From: Hydrogenophilaceae bacterium
Lineage (GTDB): Bacteria; Pseudomonadota; Gammaproteobacteria; Burkholderiales; Thiobacillaceae
Length of the DNA: 38,028 nucleotides
Direction: 5' to 3'
NCBI GenBank assembly: GCA_024709485.1
Contig: JANJWO010000030.1
Location: forward strand, 1 to 38,028
Part shown: positions 17,385 to 25,627 of the stretch, in pieces
How positions within the stretch are numbered: the stretch's first letter is position 1
Layout: the number at the start of each line of letters is the position of its first letter
Translations under genes and position numbers: made by a program
The notes under the pieces: generated by a model
The model's database searches: none
What the model was told of the DNA's origin: nothing
What the model saw: only the letters and a program-made list of their open reading frames with translations

Positions 17385-18491
17385 ATGGCTATCCCATTTT
17401 TCCGCAAAGACAGGAACAAGCCGGACTCCGAACAAGCCCCGCAGCAAAAACCCGAAGAGGCGGGCCACACCGATTTCGTCACCCTCGGCGCCGGCTCGCC
17501 GGGCGGGCTTGGCATCGTGGTGGAGGAAGTCGGCGGTTCCGAGGGCTCGGCCATCGACGAGGCCGCGATGCTGTACGCCAGCAACCAGCCCGACAATACC
17601 GAGGCGCTGCTCAAAAGCCTGCTGACCAGCAACGACCCACGCGCCTGGCACATGCTGTTCGACCTTTACCGCCTCAACCAGCGCGAGGCCGATTTCGAGA
17701 AGCTGGCGCTGGAATTCGCCATGCGTTTCGAATGCTCCCCGCCCGTATGGAAGGCGCGCGAGGACCCGTCCAGGAAAACCAAGGGCGTGGCGCGGCCTCT
17801 GGTGCTGCCGGCCAGGCTGGATGGCGGCATCGGCGCAAAGCTCGCGCACGTCCTGGCCAGCCTGGGCAAGGACGCCGCCCTGCAGCTGGATTTTTCGCAG
17901 GTGGCCGAAATCGACGAAGCCGGGGCACGGGGCATCGCCGACATGCTCGACCGGACCCGCAAGACCAAGCTCAAGTTCCAGGTCAGCGGGGCGAATTCGA
18001 TCATCGAGCTGCTCAAGTCGCGCATCCGGCCCGAACCCGGCACGCAGGGCTACTGGCAGATGTTGCTGGCGGTCTATCAACTGCTGGGCCGGCAGGAGGA
18101 CTTCGAAAACCTCGCCGTCGACTTTGCCGTGGCTTTCGAGCTTTCCCCGCCCTCCTGGGAAAACGTGCAGGCCGCCCAGGAAGTCGCCCCGCCCGCGAGC
18201 GAAATGCCCAGCGACGCCTTCGCCCTCACCGGCGTGATCTCCGAAGCCAGCCAGAACCAGTTGGCGAAGCTGATGCAATACGCCGAATCCCGGCCGGAGG
18301 TGGTGATCGACTGTTCGGCCGTCACCCGCGTCGATTACGCCTTTGTCGGCAACCTCATCGGGCAATTGATGCAACTGCTCGGCAATGGCAAAACCATCAC
18401 CCTGCAGGGACAGAACGCCCTGGTCAATGAACTGTTCCGCGCCATGGGCATCGACCAGCTGGCGCGGATGGTTCCGGCGAAGCTGACCTAA
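17385..18491 (+). CDS. Protein with two STAS-like domains
   Basis: A 368-residue soluble protein. After a charged, disordered start (about 1-50) it contains two related halves, each with a short helical unit (AWHMLFDLYRLNQREADFEKL is broken across the first; GYWQMLLAVYQLLGRQEDF marks the second) ahead of a STAS-like domain. These carry LQLDFSQVAEIDEAGA and VVIDCSAVTRVDYAFVG respectively. STAS domains bind partners or switch by phosphorylation on a Ser or Thr; here the usual Ser positions hold other residues, so a classical anti-sigma antagonist role is unlikely. The gene lies directly before hslVU. Function is unknown. Confidence 0.8.
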   Translation: MAIPFFRKDRNKPDSEQAPQQKPEEAGHTDFVTLGAGSPGGLGIVVEEVGGSEGSAIDEAAMLYASNQPDNTEALLKSLLTSNDPRAWHMLFDLYRLNQREADFEKLALEFAMRFECSPPVWKAREDPSRKTKGVARPLVLPARLDGGIGAKLAHVLASLGKDAALQLDFSQVAEIDEAGARGIADMLDRTRKTKLKFQVSGANSIIELLKSRIRPEPGTQGYWQMLLAVYQLLGRQEDFENLAVDFAVAFELSPPSWENVQAAQEVAPPASEMPSDAFALTGVISEASQNQLAKLMQYAESRPEVVIDCSAVTRVDYAFVGNLIGQLMQLLGNGKTITLQGQNALVNELFRAMGIDQLARMVPAKLT

Positions 18492-18504
18492 ATTCCCAAC
18501 AGGG

Positions 18505-18532
18505 CTTGAAGACCTCAAGCCCGCCACCATCT
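18505..18532 (+). promoter_or_regulatory. Candidate sigma32 (heat-shock) promoter of hslVU
   Basis: CTTGAAG (18505-18511), a 13-base gap and CACCATCT (18525-18532) match the heat-shock consensus CTTGAAA / CCCCATNT at all but two positions. hslVU is under sigma32 in E. coli. A start site six to seven bases later would fall only about four bases ahead of the hslV ATG at 18543. The -35 overlaps a perfect eight-base inverted repeat, 18502-18509 with 18515-18522. Confidence 0.55.
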
Positions 18533-18542
18533 TCTCGGGACC

Positions 18543-19076
18543 ATGGAGCAATATCACGGCACCACCATTCTTTCCGTCCGCCGCGGCGACCAGGTCGCGC
18601 TGGGCGGCGACGGCCAGGTCACGCTGGGCAGCATCGTCATCAAGTCCACCGCGCGCAAGATCCGCCGGCTTTACCAGGACCGCGTGCTGGCGGGCTTTGC
18701 CGGCGCCACCGCCGACGCCTTCACGCTGTTCGAGCGCTTCGAGGCCAAGCTGGAAAAGCACCAGGGCCACCTGGTGCGCGCCGCCGTCGATCTCACCAAG
18801 GACTGGCGCACCGACCGCGTGCTGAGACGGCTGGAAGCCATGCTTGCGGTGGCCGACAAATCCAGCACCCTGATCCTGACCGGCAACGGCGACGTGCTGG
18901 AACCGGAACAGGGCATCGCCGCCATCGGTTCCGGCGGGGCCTACGCCCAGGCCGCGGCCTCCGCGCTCCTGAACCACAGCGAATTGTCCGCGCGCGACAT
19001 CGTGGCCGAAAGCCTGAAGATCGCCGGGCAGATCTGCATTTATACGAACCAGAACCACGTTATTGAAACCTTGTGA
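18543..19076 (+). CDS. hslV: HslV peptidase subunit of the HslUV protease
   Basis: A 177-residue Ntn-hydrolase. The precursor start MEQYHG is removed so that Thr7 (in [10 protein letters not shown]) becomes the N-terminal nucleophile. [12 protein letters not shown] and [11 protein letters not shown] are family signatures. HslV dodecamers degrade unfolded proteins handed over by the HslU ATPase rings in the cytoplasm. The start is fixed by the propeptide. No good ribosome site precedes it, which fits with the near-leaderless transcript predicted from the heat-shock promoter. hslU follows after 65 bases. Confidence 0.96.
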   Translation: MEQYHGTTILSVRRGDQVALGGDGQVTLGSIVIKSTARKIRRLYQDRVLAGFAGATADAFTLFERFEAKLEKHQGHLVRAAVDLTKDWRTDRVLRRLEAMLAVADKSSTLILTGNGDVLEPEQGIAAIGSGGAYAQAAASALLNHSELSARDIVAESLKIAGQICIYTNQNHVIETL

Positions 19077-19138
19077 GGCGTTGGGCGTTCTTGGGTTTAC
19101 TCCTCACGCCTCACGCCTAACTCCTCACGCCTAACTCC
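19073..19138. repeat. Inverted repeat with short-period arms (family member 4)
   Basis: GTGAGGCG at the hslV stop codon (19073-19080) pairs with CGCCTCAC and its tandem relatives in 19102-19138, where the unit CTCACGCCTAA recurs. It lies between hslV and hslU, so the cotranscribed message would contain it. Confidence 0.65.
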
Positions 19139-19141
19139 CTC

Positions 19142-20491
19142 ATGACCCAGTTCACCCCCCAGGAAATCGTCCACGAACTCGACAAGCACATCGTCGGCCA
19201 GAACGAGGCCAAGAAGGCCGTGGCCGTGGCGCTCCGGAACCGCTGGCGCCGCGCGCAGGTGGCCGAGCCGCTCAGGCGCGAGATCACGCCCAAGAACATC
19301 CTCATGATCGGCCCCACCGGCGTGGGCAAGACCGAGATCGCGCGCCGCCTGGCGCGGCTCGCCAATGCGCCCTTCATCAAGGTCGAGGCCACCAAGTTCA
19401 CCGAGGTCGGCTATGTCGGCAAGGACGTCGATTCCATCATCCGCGACCTCATGGAGATCGCGGTGAAGCAGGTGCGCGAGCGCGAAATGGCCAAGATGCA
19501 GATGCGCGCCGAAGACGCCGCCGAGGAACGCATTCTCGACGCCCTGCTGCCGCCGCCGCGCACGTCCGGATTGGGACAGGCCGGCTTCGAGAGCCAGGCC
19601 TCCAGGCCCGAGGATACCGGCACGCGGCAGAAATTCCGCAAGATGCTGCGCGAAGGCGGGCTGGACGACAAGGAAATCGAAATCGAGCTGGCGCAGCCAG
19701 CCGCCTCGATGCAGATCTTCACCCCGCCCGGCATGGAAGACCTGTCGCAGCAGCTGCAGGGCATGTTCCAGGGTCTGGGCGGCGGGCGCAGCCGCATGCG
19801 CAAGCTCAAGGTGAAGGAGGCGCTCAAGCTCGCCACCGAGGAGGAAGCCGCCGCGCTGGTGAACGAGGAGGAAATCAAGCTCGCCGCCATCGAGGCGGTG
19901 GAGCAGAACGGCATCGTGTTCCTGGACGAGATCGACAAAATCGCCGCGCGCGAAGGCGCCAGCGGCGCCGACGTTTCGCGCCAGGGCGTGCAGCGCGACC
20001 TGCTGCCGCTGGTGGAAGGCACCACGGTGTCGACCAAGTACGGCATGGTGAAAAGCGACCACATCCTGTTCATCGCCAGCGGCGCCTTCCACCTTTCGCG
20101 CCCCTCCGACCTCATTCCCGAACTGCAGGGGCGGCTGCCCATCCGCGTGGAACTGGAGTCGCTGTCGGTGGAGGATTTAGAGCGCAACCTCACCAGCACC
20201 GACGCCAGCCACACCCCCCACTACCCGGCCCTGCTGGAAACCGAGGGCGTGAAGCTCGACTTCGGCGCCGACGGCATCCGCCGCATCGCCGAGATCGCGC
20301 ACCAGGTCAACGAAAAAACCGAAAACATCGGCGCGCGCCGCCTGCACACGGTGATGGAGCGCCTGCTGGAGGAAATCTCCTTCGACGCCGTCCGGCGCGA
20401 AGGCCAGACCGTGAACATCGACGCCGATTACGTCAACGCACGCCTGAATACGCTGGCGGCGGACGAGGATCTCAGCCGCTACGTGCTGTAA
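19142..20491 (+). CDS. hslU: HslU ATPase subunit of the HslUV protease
   Basis: A 449-residue AAA+ unfoldase. Walker A GPTGVGKT is at residues 57-64 and Walker [12 protein letters not shown] is near residue 260. Between them lies the long intermediate (I) domain with KFRKMLREG, which contacts substrate. The C-terminus ends DLSRYVL, the tail that inserts between HslV subunits and activates them. HslU unfolds substrates with ATP and feeds them into HslV. Length and order are normal. It is the second gene of the hslVU operon. Confidence 0.97.
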   Translation: MTQFTPQEIVHELDKHIVGQNEAKKAVAVALRNRWRRAQVAEPLRREITPKNILMIGPTGVGKTEIARRLARLANAPFIKVEATKFTEVGYVGKDVDSIIRDLMEIAVKQVREREMAKMQMRAEDAAEERILDALLPPPRTSGLGQAGFESQASRPEDTGTRQKFRKMLREGGLDDKEIEIELAQPAASMQIFTPPGMEDLSQQLQGMFQGLGGGRSRMRKLKVKEALKLATEEEAAALVNEEEIKLAAIEAVEQNGIVFLDEIDKIAAREGASGADVSRQGVQRDLLPLVEGTTVSTKYGMVKSDHILFIASGAFHLSRPSDLIPELQGRLPIRVELESLSVEDLERNLTSTDASHTPHYPALLETEGVKLDFGADGIRRIAEIAHQVNEKTENIGARRLHTVMERLLEEISFDAVRREGQTVNIDADYVNARLNTLAADEDLSRYVL

Positions 20492-20508
20492 GCGACAAGG
20501 CAATCCTT

Positions 20509-20573
20509 GACCGCGGAGGGCGCAGAGTTTCATTTTTGTTTTCCGCTGCGCACCCTGCGTCCGCTGCGGTTAA
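20509..20573. repeat. Inverted repeat with short-period arms (family member 5)
   Basis: The left arm 20509-20529 (GACCGCGGAGGGCGCAGAG) and the right arm 20543-20573 (CCGCTGCG units ending GCGGTTAA) are complementary around an AT-rich loop. It follows the hslU stop by about 20 bases and could end the hslVU transcript. Confidence 0.7.
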
Positions 20574-20717
20574 CCCTTGATCGATGGCCTTCCGGCAGCC
20601 AATCGCCGTTGGATAAATTACCGCTATAAGCTCATAAAACCTTCCTAGCCGCACCGGATTGCGGTCGCGGTAAACTTGCCGGTTCAGAATCAGGAAACCA
20701 GCCCGGAGAATCAAACC

Positions 20718-22556
20718 ATGGCCACCCGTGACACCTTAAGCCCCAAAGAAGCCGAATGCAGCAGCGGCGCCGACTATGCCGCGCTGGCACTGGAAGCCCT
20801 GCAGGAGCCTGCCGACGCCGCCTACGCCAAGGAACTGGTCGACCGCGTCGCCGACGACTGCCAGTTCACCAAGGATCTTGCCGCCGTCGCCATCGTCTAC
20901 AAGCAGCTGGGCGAGCAGGACCGCGCCGAGGAACTGCTGCAGACCGCCGAGGACTACTGCATGTCCGGCGAGGAGCAGGTGTACCTCGCCGAAGGCAGGA
21001 TGAAGGTGCTGGGCGACCAGGCCGGCGCCGAGGCCGCGCTGGACAAGGCGCTCAAGGAAACCAACAACCTCGACCCGCTGATCGAACTGGGTCGCCAGGC
21101 CGCGGCCCTCATGGGCAACAGCAGCTTCGCGAAGAAGGTCTACGAAAAGGCCGAGGACAAGATCGCCCGCGCCGTCGAATACACCAAGCTCGCTGCCGCC
21201 GCGGTCGAGCACCTGAAGGACAAGGACTACGCCGGCGCCATCCTGGAAAAGGCCGCCGCCAAGCTCACCAACGTCGCCGACCTCCTGGCGCTGGCCGGCG
21301 AGACCGCCAAGACCCTGGGCGATCCGGCCAAGGCCAAGGCCCTGTATCAGCGCGCGCTCGACGGCGCCGCCGACTTCAACGCCGTGAAAAGCCTGCTCGA
21401 TGCCGCCAAGGCCATCGGTGAGACCGAATTCATGCAGGCGGTGCTGAAAAAGGGCGGCGAGCTCGCCACCGCCACCGAGCAGTTCCTCGATCTGGCGCGC
21501 GGCCTCAAGTCCACCGGCGACCAGGCCGGCGCCGCCGGCCTCATGGACCAGGCCGAGAACGCCGTGGCCTCGCTGGACGAAATGAGCAAGGTGGTGGAGG
21601 CCGCCAAGGCCGACTTCGCCGACGACGCCGAGCGCGTCGCGCGGGTGCAGACCAAGTACGAGAAGCGCGCCGCCAACCAGGCCAAGTATGTGGAATTCGG
21701 CAAGCAGGAAGAACTCGCCGACACCCCCAAGAAACTGTTCGCGCTGGCCGACCAGGTCATGGCCGAACTCGAGGACCCGTTCTACGCCGCCAAGCTGCTG
21801 GGCAAGGTCGAAGCCATGCTCGACCAGGGCGACTACCAGTTCCTGCGCTATCGCCCGCTGATCCTGGCCGTGGACAAGCATGTCAACGACGCCGCCTGGG
21901 TGGCGCGCCTGCTCGACGGTGCCGCCGCCAAGTCCGGCGATTTCGTGTGGTTCAAGGAGGTCGTGAAGACCGCCGCCACCGCGCTGAAGAACAAGGCGCT
22001 GGGCCGCGAAAAGGCGCGCGCCTACGTGCAGCAGCGCGAGGCTTCCATCAAGTCCAATCCCGATGCCGGCGTCTACGACTACACCAAGCTCGCCGAGCTG
22101 GTGATCGCCGACATCGGCGACGCCGCCTGGGGCGCGCAGCTGCTTGGCGAAGCCCGGGCCAAGGCCGGCGACCATTACGCCCTGGCCCATGTCGCTTCGC
22201 TCATGGCCAGGGGCGGCGATGCCGCCGGCGCCGAAGCCGTGCTGATGCAGGCCGCGCAGGCCTGCGGCAACGCCGACGGCTGCATCCAGCTGGTCACCCG
22301 CGTGAAGAACGCCGGCTTCGATGCCGCCACCACGAGAAAAGTGTACGAGGCCTGCGGCAACGCCCTCTCCAGCCCCGCCGACAAGCTGCATTGGGTGGAA
22401 GGCATTGTCGACGAACTCAAGGACAAGGCCTGGGCGAGCGAGGCCTATGCCGCGATCGAGGGCCAGTTCGGCGGCGAAGCCAGGGCGCGCTTCGACGTCT
22501 CGCGCATGAACCGGGTGGGCGACGAGTTCTACCCCTACCGCAAGCACGCGGCCTGA
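20718..22556 (+). CDS. Unrecognised 612-residue alpha-helical repeat protein
   Basis: A soluble protein of 612 residues, nearly all Ala-rich helices. The first half reads as helix pairs of about 33-36 residues resembling tetratricopeptide units (GDQAGAEAALDKAL, GDPAKAKALYQRAL, GDQAGAAGLMDQAE). The second half has a different recurring motif around D-x-x-W/Y-A-x-x-L-L (DPFYAAKLLGK, DAAWVARLLDG, DAAWGAQLLGE, DKAWASEAY). No signal peptide, membrane helix or catalytic motif is visible, so a cytoplasmic scaffold is the simplest reading. The start at 20718 has GGAG ten bases upstream; an in-frame ATG at 20676 has none. The gene stands alone between hslU and the copper chaperone gene. I do not recognise the family. 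Confidence 0.8.
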   Translation: MATRDTLSPKEAECSSGADYAALALEALQEPADAAYAKELVDRVADDCQFTKDLAAVAIVYKQLGEQDRAEELLQTAEDYCMSGEEQVYLAEGRMKVLGDQAGAEAALDKALKETNNLDPLIELGRQAAALMGNSSFAKKVYEKAEDKIARAVEYTKLAAAAVEHLKDKDYAGAILEKAAAKLTNVADLLALAGETAKTLGDPAKAKALYQRALDGAADFNAVKSLLDAAKAIGETEFMQAVLKKGGELATATEQFLDLARGLKSTGDQAGAAGLMDQAENAVASLDEMSKVVEAAKADFADDAERVARVQTKYEKRAANQAKYVEFGKQEELADTPKKLFALADQVMAELEDPFYAAKLLGKVEAMLDQGDYQFLRYRPLILAVDKHVNDAAWVARLLDGAAAKSGDFVWFKEVVKTAATALKNKALGREKARAYVQQREASIKSNPDAGVYDYTKLAELVIADIGDAAWGAQLLGEARAKAGDHYALAHVASLMARGGDAAGAEAVLMQAAQACGNADGCIQLVTRVKNAGFDAATTRKVYEACGNALSSPADKLHWVEGIVDELKDKAWASEAYAAIEGQFGGEARARFDVSRMNRVGDEFYPYRKHAA

Positions 22557-22640
22557 GCCGGGAAACCCGCGCCGGAAAGCCCTGCGGACTGCGACAACAT
22601 GCCGCATTGCCAGGCAGCGGTTCCGCGCGCATCATGGATC

Positions 22641-22662
22641 GTGCGTGATATGTGTCATGCAC
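22641..22662 (+). promoter_or_regulatory. Dyad resembling a CRP/FNR-type operator
   Basis: GTGCGTGA (22641-22648) and TCATGCAC (22655-22662) form a dyad around six bases. The centre, GTGA-N6-TCAT, resembles CRP-superfamily sites. It lies about 50 bases before the copper chaperone start and upstream of the hairpin at 22675. Confidence 0.35.
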
Positions 22663-22674
22663 TCCCTTCCTTAC

Positions 22675-22701
22675 ATGCCCACCCCTGGTGGGCATTTTTT
22701 T
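22675..22701 (+). terminator. Intrinsic terminator abutting the ribosome site of the next gene
   Basis: Arms 22675-22683 and 22687-22695 pair perfectly over nine bases with loop CCT, and a run of seven T (22695-22701) follows. The next bases, 22702-22705, are the GGAG ribosome site of the copper chaperone gene. It may end transcripts of the helical-repeat gene or act as an attenuator. Confidence 0.8.
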
Positions 22702-22712
22702 GGAGACGACCG

Positions 22713-23177
22713 ATGAAATTGCCTGCCCTGCTTGTTTCCGCATTGCTGACAGCCCCCGTGCTGGCCGCCGGGATCGCGGTGGACAACGTCTGGATACGCG
22801 AACCCGCGCCCGGCCAGTCCGTGCTGGCGGGCTTCATGGACATCACCAGCGACCGCGACGCCAGCCTGACCCAGGCCTCCAGCCCCGCCTTCGGCAAGAT
22901 CGAGCTGCACGAAATGAAAATGCAGGGCGATGTCATGCAAATGCGCGAGATCGACAAGCTCGACTTGCCGAAAGGCAAGACCGTCAAGCTCGCGCCCGGC
23001 GGCCTGCATCTCATGCTGTACGGCCCGAAAAACACGCTCAGGGTCGGCGACAAAGTCCCGCTCACCCTGGTGATCGATAGCGGCGGAAAAGCCGAGAAGC
23101 TGGAAACGACGGCGGAAGTGCGCTCCAGGCTGGCGCCTGCGCAGGCGCCCAGGCACGGCCCGATGCCCGGCCATTAG
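22713..23177 (+). CDS. PCu(A)C-type periplasmic copper chaperone
   Basis: A 154-residue protein with a signal peptide (cleavage after the Ala-rich run near residue 19) and a cupredoxin-like PCu(A)C domain. The copper ligands fit the family pattern exactly: His66, Met77, His99 and Met101, that is H-X10-M-X21-H-X-M. Extra Met at 68, 70 and 75 lie in the same loop. These proteins carry Cu(I) in the periplasm, mainly for the CuA and CuB sites of cytochrome oxidases. The start at 22713 has GGAG seven bases upstream; the longer open frame upstream covers the terminator. A strong terminator follows, so the gene is a single transcription unit. Confidence 0.92.
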   Translation: MKLPALLVSALLTAPVLAAGIAVDNVWIREPAPGQSVLAGFMDITSDRDASLTQASSPAFGKIELHEMKMQGDVMQMREIDKLDLPKGKTVKLAPGGLHLMLYGPKNTLRVGDKVPLTLVIDSGGKAEKLETTAEVRSRLAPAQAPRHGPMPGH

Positions 23178-23266
23178 GCGGGATCTCCGGCTACGGCCTG
23201 CCAGCGTTGCGCAAGGGCGGCCAGATTCGAGACGCCGCCCCGCCCACCCCCGGTAACGCCAGACAG

Positions 23267-23297
23267 GCAGCGGACTGAAAAGTCCGCTGCTTTTTTT
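23267..23297 (+). terminator. Intrinsic terminator after the copper chaperone gene
   Basis: A perfect ten-base stem, 23267-23276 with 23281-23290, closed by a GAAA tetraloop and followed by seven T. Confidence 0.93.
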
Positions 23298-23321
23298 CGC
23301 CTGCCCTCATCCTTGCAAGGG

Positions 23322-23338
23322 TGCATTTAAAAAATGCA
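23322..23338 (+). promoter_or_regulatory. AT-rich dyad upstream of the adhesin export operon
   Basis: TGCATTT and AAATGCA form a perfect 7-3-7 dyad. About 30 bases later TGATACTG (23357 on) could be a -10 region, so the dyad may be an operator for the exporter genes. The pairing could equally be an RNA feature. Confidence 0.3.
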
Positions 23339-23369
23339 ACAAAACTGCCGTTAAATGATACTGTTCGCC

Positions 23370-23393
23370 GGATGCCGGGCATCGCCGGCATCC
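23370..23393 (+). promoter_or_regulatory. Leader hairpin ahead of lapB
   Basis: A perfect nine-base stem, 23370-23378 with 23385-23393, with a six-base loop, 41 bases before the exporter start. No T-run follows, so it is not a terminator. It would sit in the 5' leader if transcription starts at the TGATACTG region. Confidence 0.4.
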
Positions 23394-23434
23394 CGGGAAC
23401 CCGGTTAAACAGCTGCCTACACCCAGAAAAAACC

Positions 23435-25627
23435 ATGCCAGAAAAAACCATGTCCGGCGCGGATGCGGCGCAGGCCGGTACAGGCTGGGCCAAGCCGGCC
23501 GAAGGCCAGCGCACCCACGACCCCCTGCTGGAATGCCTGGTCGCGTTGACGCGCCTGCACGGGCGGCCGCGCTCGCATGACGCGCTCATTGCCGGCCTGC
23601 CCCTGATCGACAACCGCCTGACCCCTTCCCTGTTCGCGCGCGCGGCACGGCGTGCCGGCCTGGCCAGCAAGCTCACGCGCCGCTCCCTGGACAGGATCAA
23701 TCCCGCCCTGCTGCCCGCCGTGCTGCTGATGAAAGACCACAGCGCCTGCCTGCTGGTGGGCTGGGAGCAGGACGGCAACACCGCGCGCGTCATCCTGCCC
23801 GAGCTGAACGAAGCGGCCGTCAGCATGCCGCGGGCGGAACTGGAGGCGAAGTACGACGGGCTGGCGATCCTGGCCCACCCCCAGTACCAGTTCGATTCGC
23901 GCGCCCCCGAGGTCGGCACGGTGCGCAGCCGCCATTGGTTCTGGGGCGCCATGCTGGAAAACCTGCCGGTCTACCGCGATGTCCTGGCGGCGGCCGCGCT
24001 GATCAACGTGTTCGCGCTGGCGCTGCCGCTGTTCACCATGAACGTGTATGACCGCGTGGTGCCGAACCAGGCCGTGGAAACCTTGTGGATGCTGGCGATC
24101 GGCCTGGCCATCGTCCTCGCCGCCGACTTCGGCCTGCGCGTCATGCGCGGCTATTTCATCGATCTTGCGGGAAAACGCGTGGACGTGGATCTGTCGACCC
24201 GCATCATGGAACACGTGCTCGGCATCCGCATGGAAAGCCGGCCGGTTTCGGTGGGCTCCTTCGCCGCCAACCTGCGCTCGTTCGAGATGGTGCGCGACTT
24301 CATCACCTCCGCCACGGTCACCGCCCTCATCGATCTGCCCTTCGCCTTGCTGTTCATCGTGGTCTTGGCCTGGATCGACTGGCCCATGCTGATCCCGCCG
24401 CTGATCGGCATGCTGGTGGTGGGCGGCTACGGCTTCCTGATCCAGGGCAAGATGCACGAGCTGGCGGAAACCACCTATCGCGCCGGCGCCATGCGCAACG
24501 CCGGCCTGGTGGAAAGCCTCGTGGGCCTGGAAACCGTCAAGGCCATCGGCGCCGAAGGGCCGATGCAGCGCAAGTGGGAGCGCAGCGCGGTCTACCTGGC
24601 CAAGGTGTCCGCGCAGCTGCGGCTGCTGGCTGCCACCAGCATCAACAGCGCGATGTGGGCGCAGCAGCTGGTCACGCTGTCGGTCGTGGTCATCGGCGTC
24701 TACCGCATCGGCAGCGCGGAGCTGTCCATGGGCGGGCTGATCGCCTGCACCATGCTGGCCTCGCGCGCCATGGCCCCGTTCGGGCAGGTGGCTGGCCTGC
24801 TCACCAATTACCACAACGCCGTCACGGCCCTGGAGTCGCTGAACCACGTCATGGGCAAGGACGTGGAGCGCCCGGTGGACGCCCAGTTCGTGAGCCGGCC
24901 GCATTTCAGGGGCGAGATCGAATTCAAGGAAGCCGGCTTCTCCTACCCCGGCAGCGAGATGGAATCGCTGCGCAACGTCTCGCTGCGCATCAAGGCCGGC
25001 GAGCGGGTGGGCATCATCGGCCGCGTCGGCTCCGGCAAATCGACGCTGCTCAAGCTCATCCTGGGGCTGTATCAGCCGACTGCCGGCGCCGTGCGCGTCG
25101 ACGGCGTGGACATCCGCCAGCTCGACCCGGCCGAACTGCGCCGCAATATCGGCTACATCCCGCAGGACGGCGTGCTGTTCTTCGGCAGCCTGCGCGAGAA
25201 CATCGCCCTGGCCACCCCGGCGGTGTCCGACGCCCAGCTCCTCGCGGCGGCCGACATCGGCGGGCTGTCCGACATGATCAACACCCATCCGCGCGGCTTC
25301 GACATGCTGATCGGCGAGCGCGGCGAATCGCTCTCGGGCGGGCAGCGCCAGGGCGTGGCGATCGCGCGCGGCGTGATCAACGAACCGCCCATCCTGCTGC
25401 TGGACGAGCCCACCAGCTCCATGGACCATAGCAGCGAGGAGCTCGTCAAAACCAAGCTGCGGCAATATTGCGCTCACCGCACCCTGCTCGTGGTCACCCA
25501 CCGCACCAGCCTGCTTGAACTCGTCGACCGCCTGATTGTCCTCGACAATGGCAAGATCGTGGCCGACGGTCCGAAAGAGCGCGTGGTCGAAGCGCTCAAG
25601 CAGGGCCGCATCGAGAAGGCATCATGA
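23435..25627 (+). CDS. lapB: Type I secretion ABC exporter, LapB-like
   Basis: A 730-residue exporter. The N-terminal C39-like domain (about 20-140) opens HDPLLECLVALTRLHG but lacks the peptidase cysteine motif, as in LapB and HlyB, so it binds substrate without cutting. The membrane domain follows (about 165-450), then an ATPase domain with Walker A GRVGSGKST near 529, LSGGQRQG near 632 and Walker B ILLLDEPTSS near 653. It would power export of the adhesin at 28040-31147 from cytoplasm to surface with the fusion protein and the TolC-like porin. Two close starts, 23435 and 23450, lie in a short direct repeat; the first was chosen. The stop overlaps lapC by ATGA. Confidence 0.92.
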   Translation: MPEKTMSGADAAQAGTGWAKPAEGQRTHDPLLECLVALTRLHGRPRSHDALIAGLPLIDNRLTPSLFARAARRAGLASKLTRRSLDRINPALLPAVLLMKDHSACLLVGWEQDGNTARVILPELNEAAVSMPRAELEAKYDGLAILAHPQYQFDSRAPEVGTVRSRHWFWGAMLENLPVYRDVLAAAALINVFALALPLFTMNVYDRVVPNQAVETLWMLAIGLAIVLAADFGLRVMRGYFIDLAGKRVDVDLSTRIMEHVLGIRMESRPVSVGSFAANLRSFEMVRDFITSATVTALIDLPFALLFIVVLAWIDWPMLIPPLIGMLVVGGYGFLIQGKMHELAETTYRAGAMRNAGLVESLVGLETVKAIGAEGPMQRKWERSAVYLAKVSAQLRLLAATSINSAMWAQQLVTLSVVVIGVYRIGSAELSMGGLIACTMLASRAMAPFGQVAGLLTNYHNAVTALESLNHVMGKDVERPVDAQFVSRPHFRGEIEFKEAGFSYPGSEMESLRNVSLRIKAGERVGIIGRVGSGKSTLLKLILGLYQPTAGAVRVDGVDIRQLDPAELRRNIGYIPQDGVLFFGSLRENIALATPAVSDAQLLAAADIGGLSDMINTHPRGFDMLIGERGESLSGGQRQGVAIARGVINEPPILLLDEPTSSMDHSSEELVKTKLRQYCAHRTLLVVTHRTSLLELVDRLIVLDNGKIVADGPKERVVEALKQGRIEKAS

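Noticed and set aside
19073..19138. CRISPR-like array
   Set aside because: The units are short and adjacent without spacers, and no cas gene is present.
23178..23266. Possible riboswitch in the GC-rich region after the copper chaperone gene
   Set aside because: It leads only into the gene's own terminator, and no known aptamer motif was found.
23435..25627. Bacteriocin exporter with active C39 peptidase
   Set aside because: The catalytic Cys motif is absent and the neighbours are adhesin-system genes.
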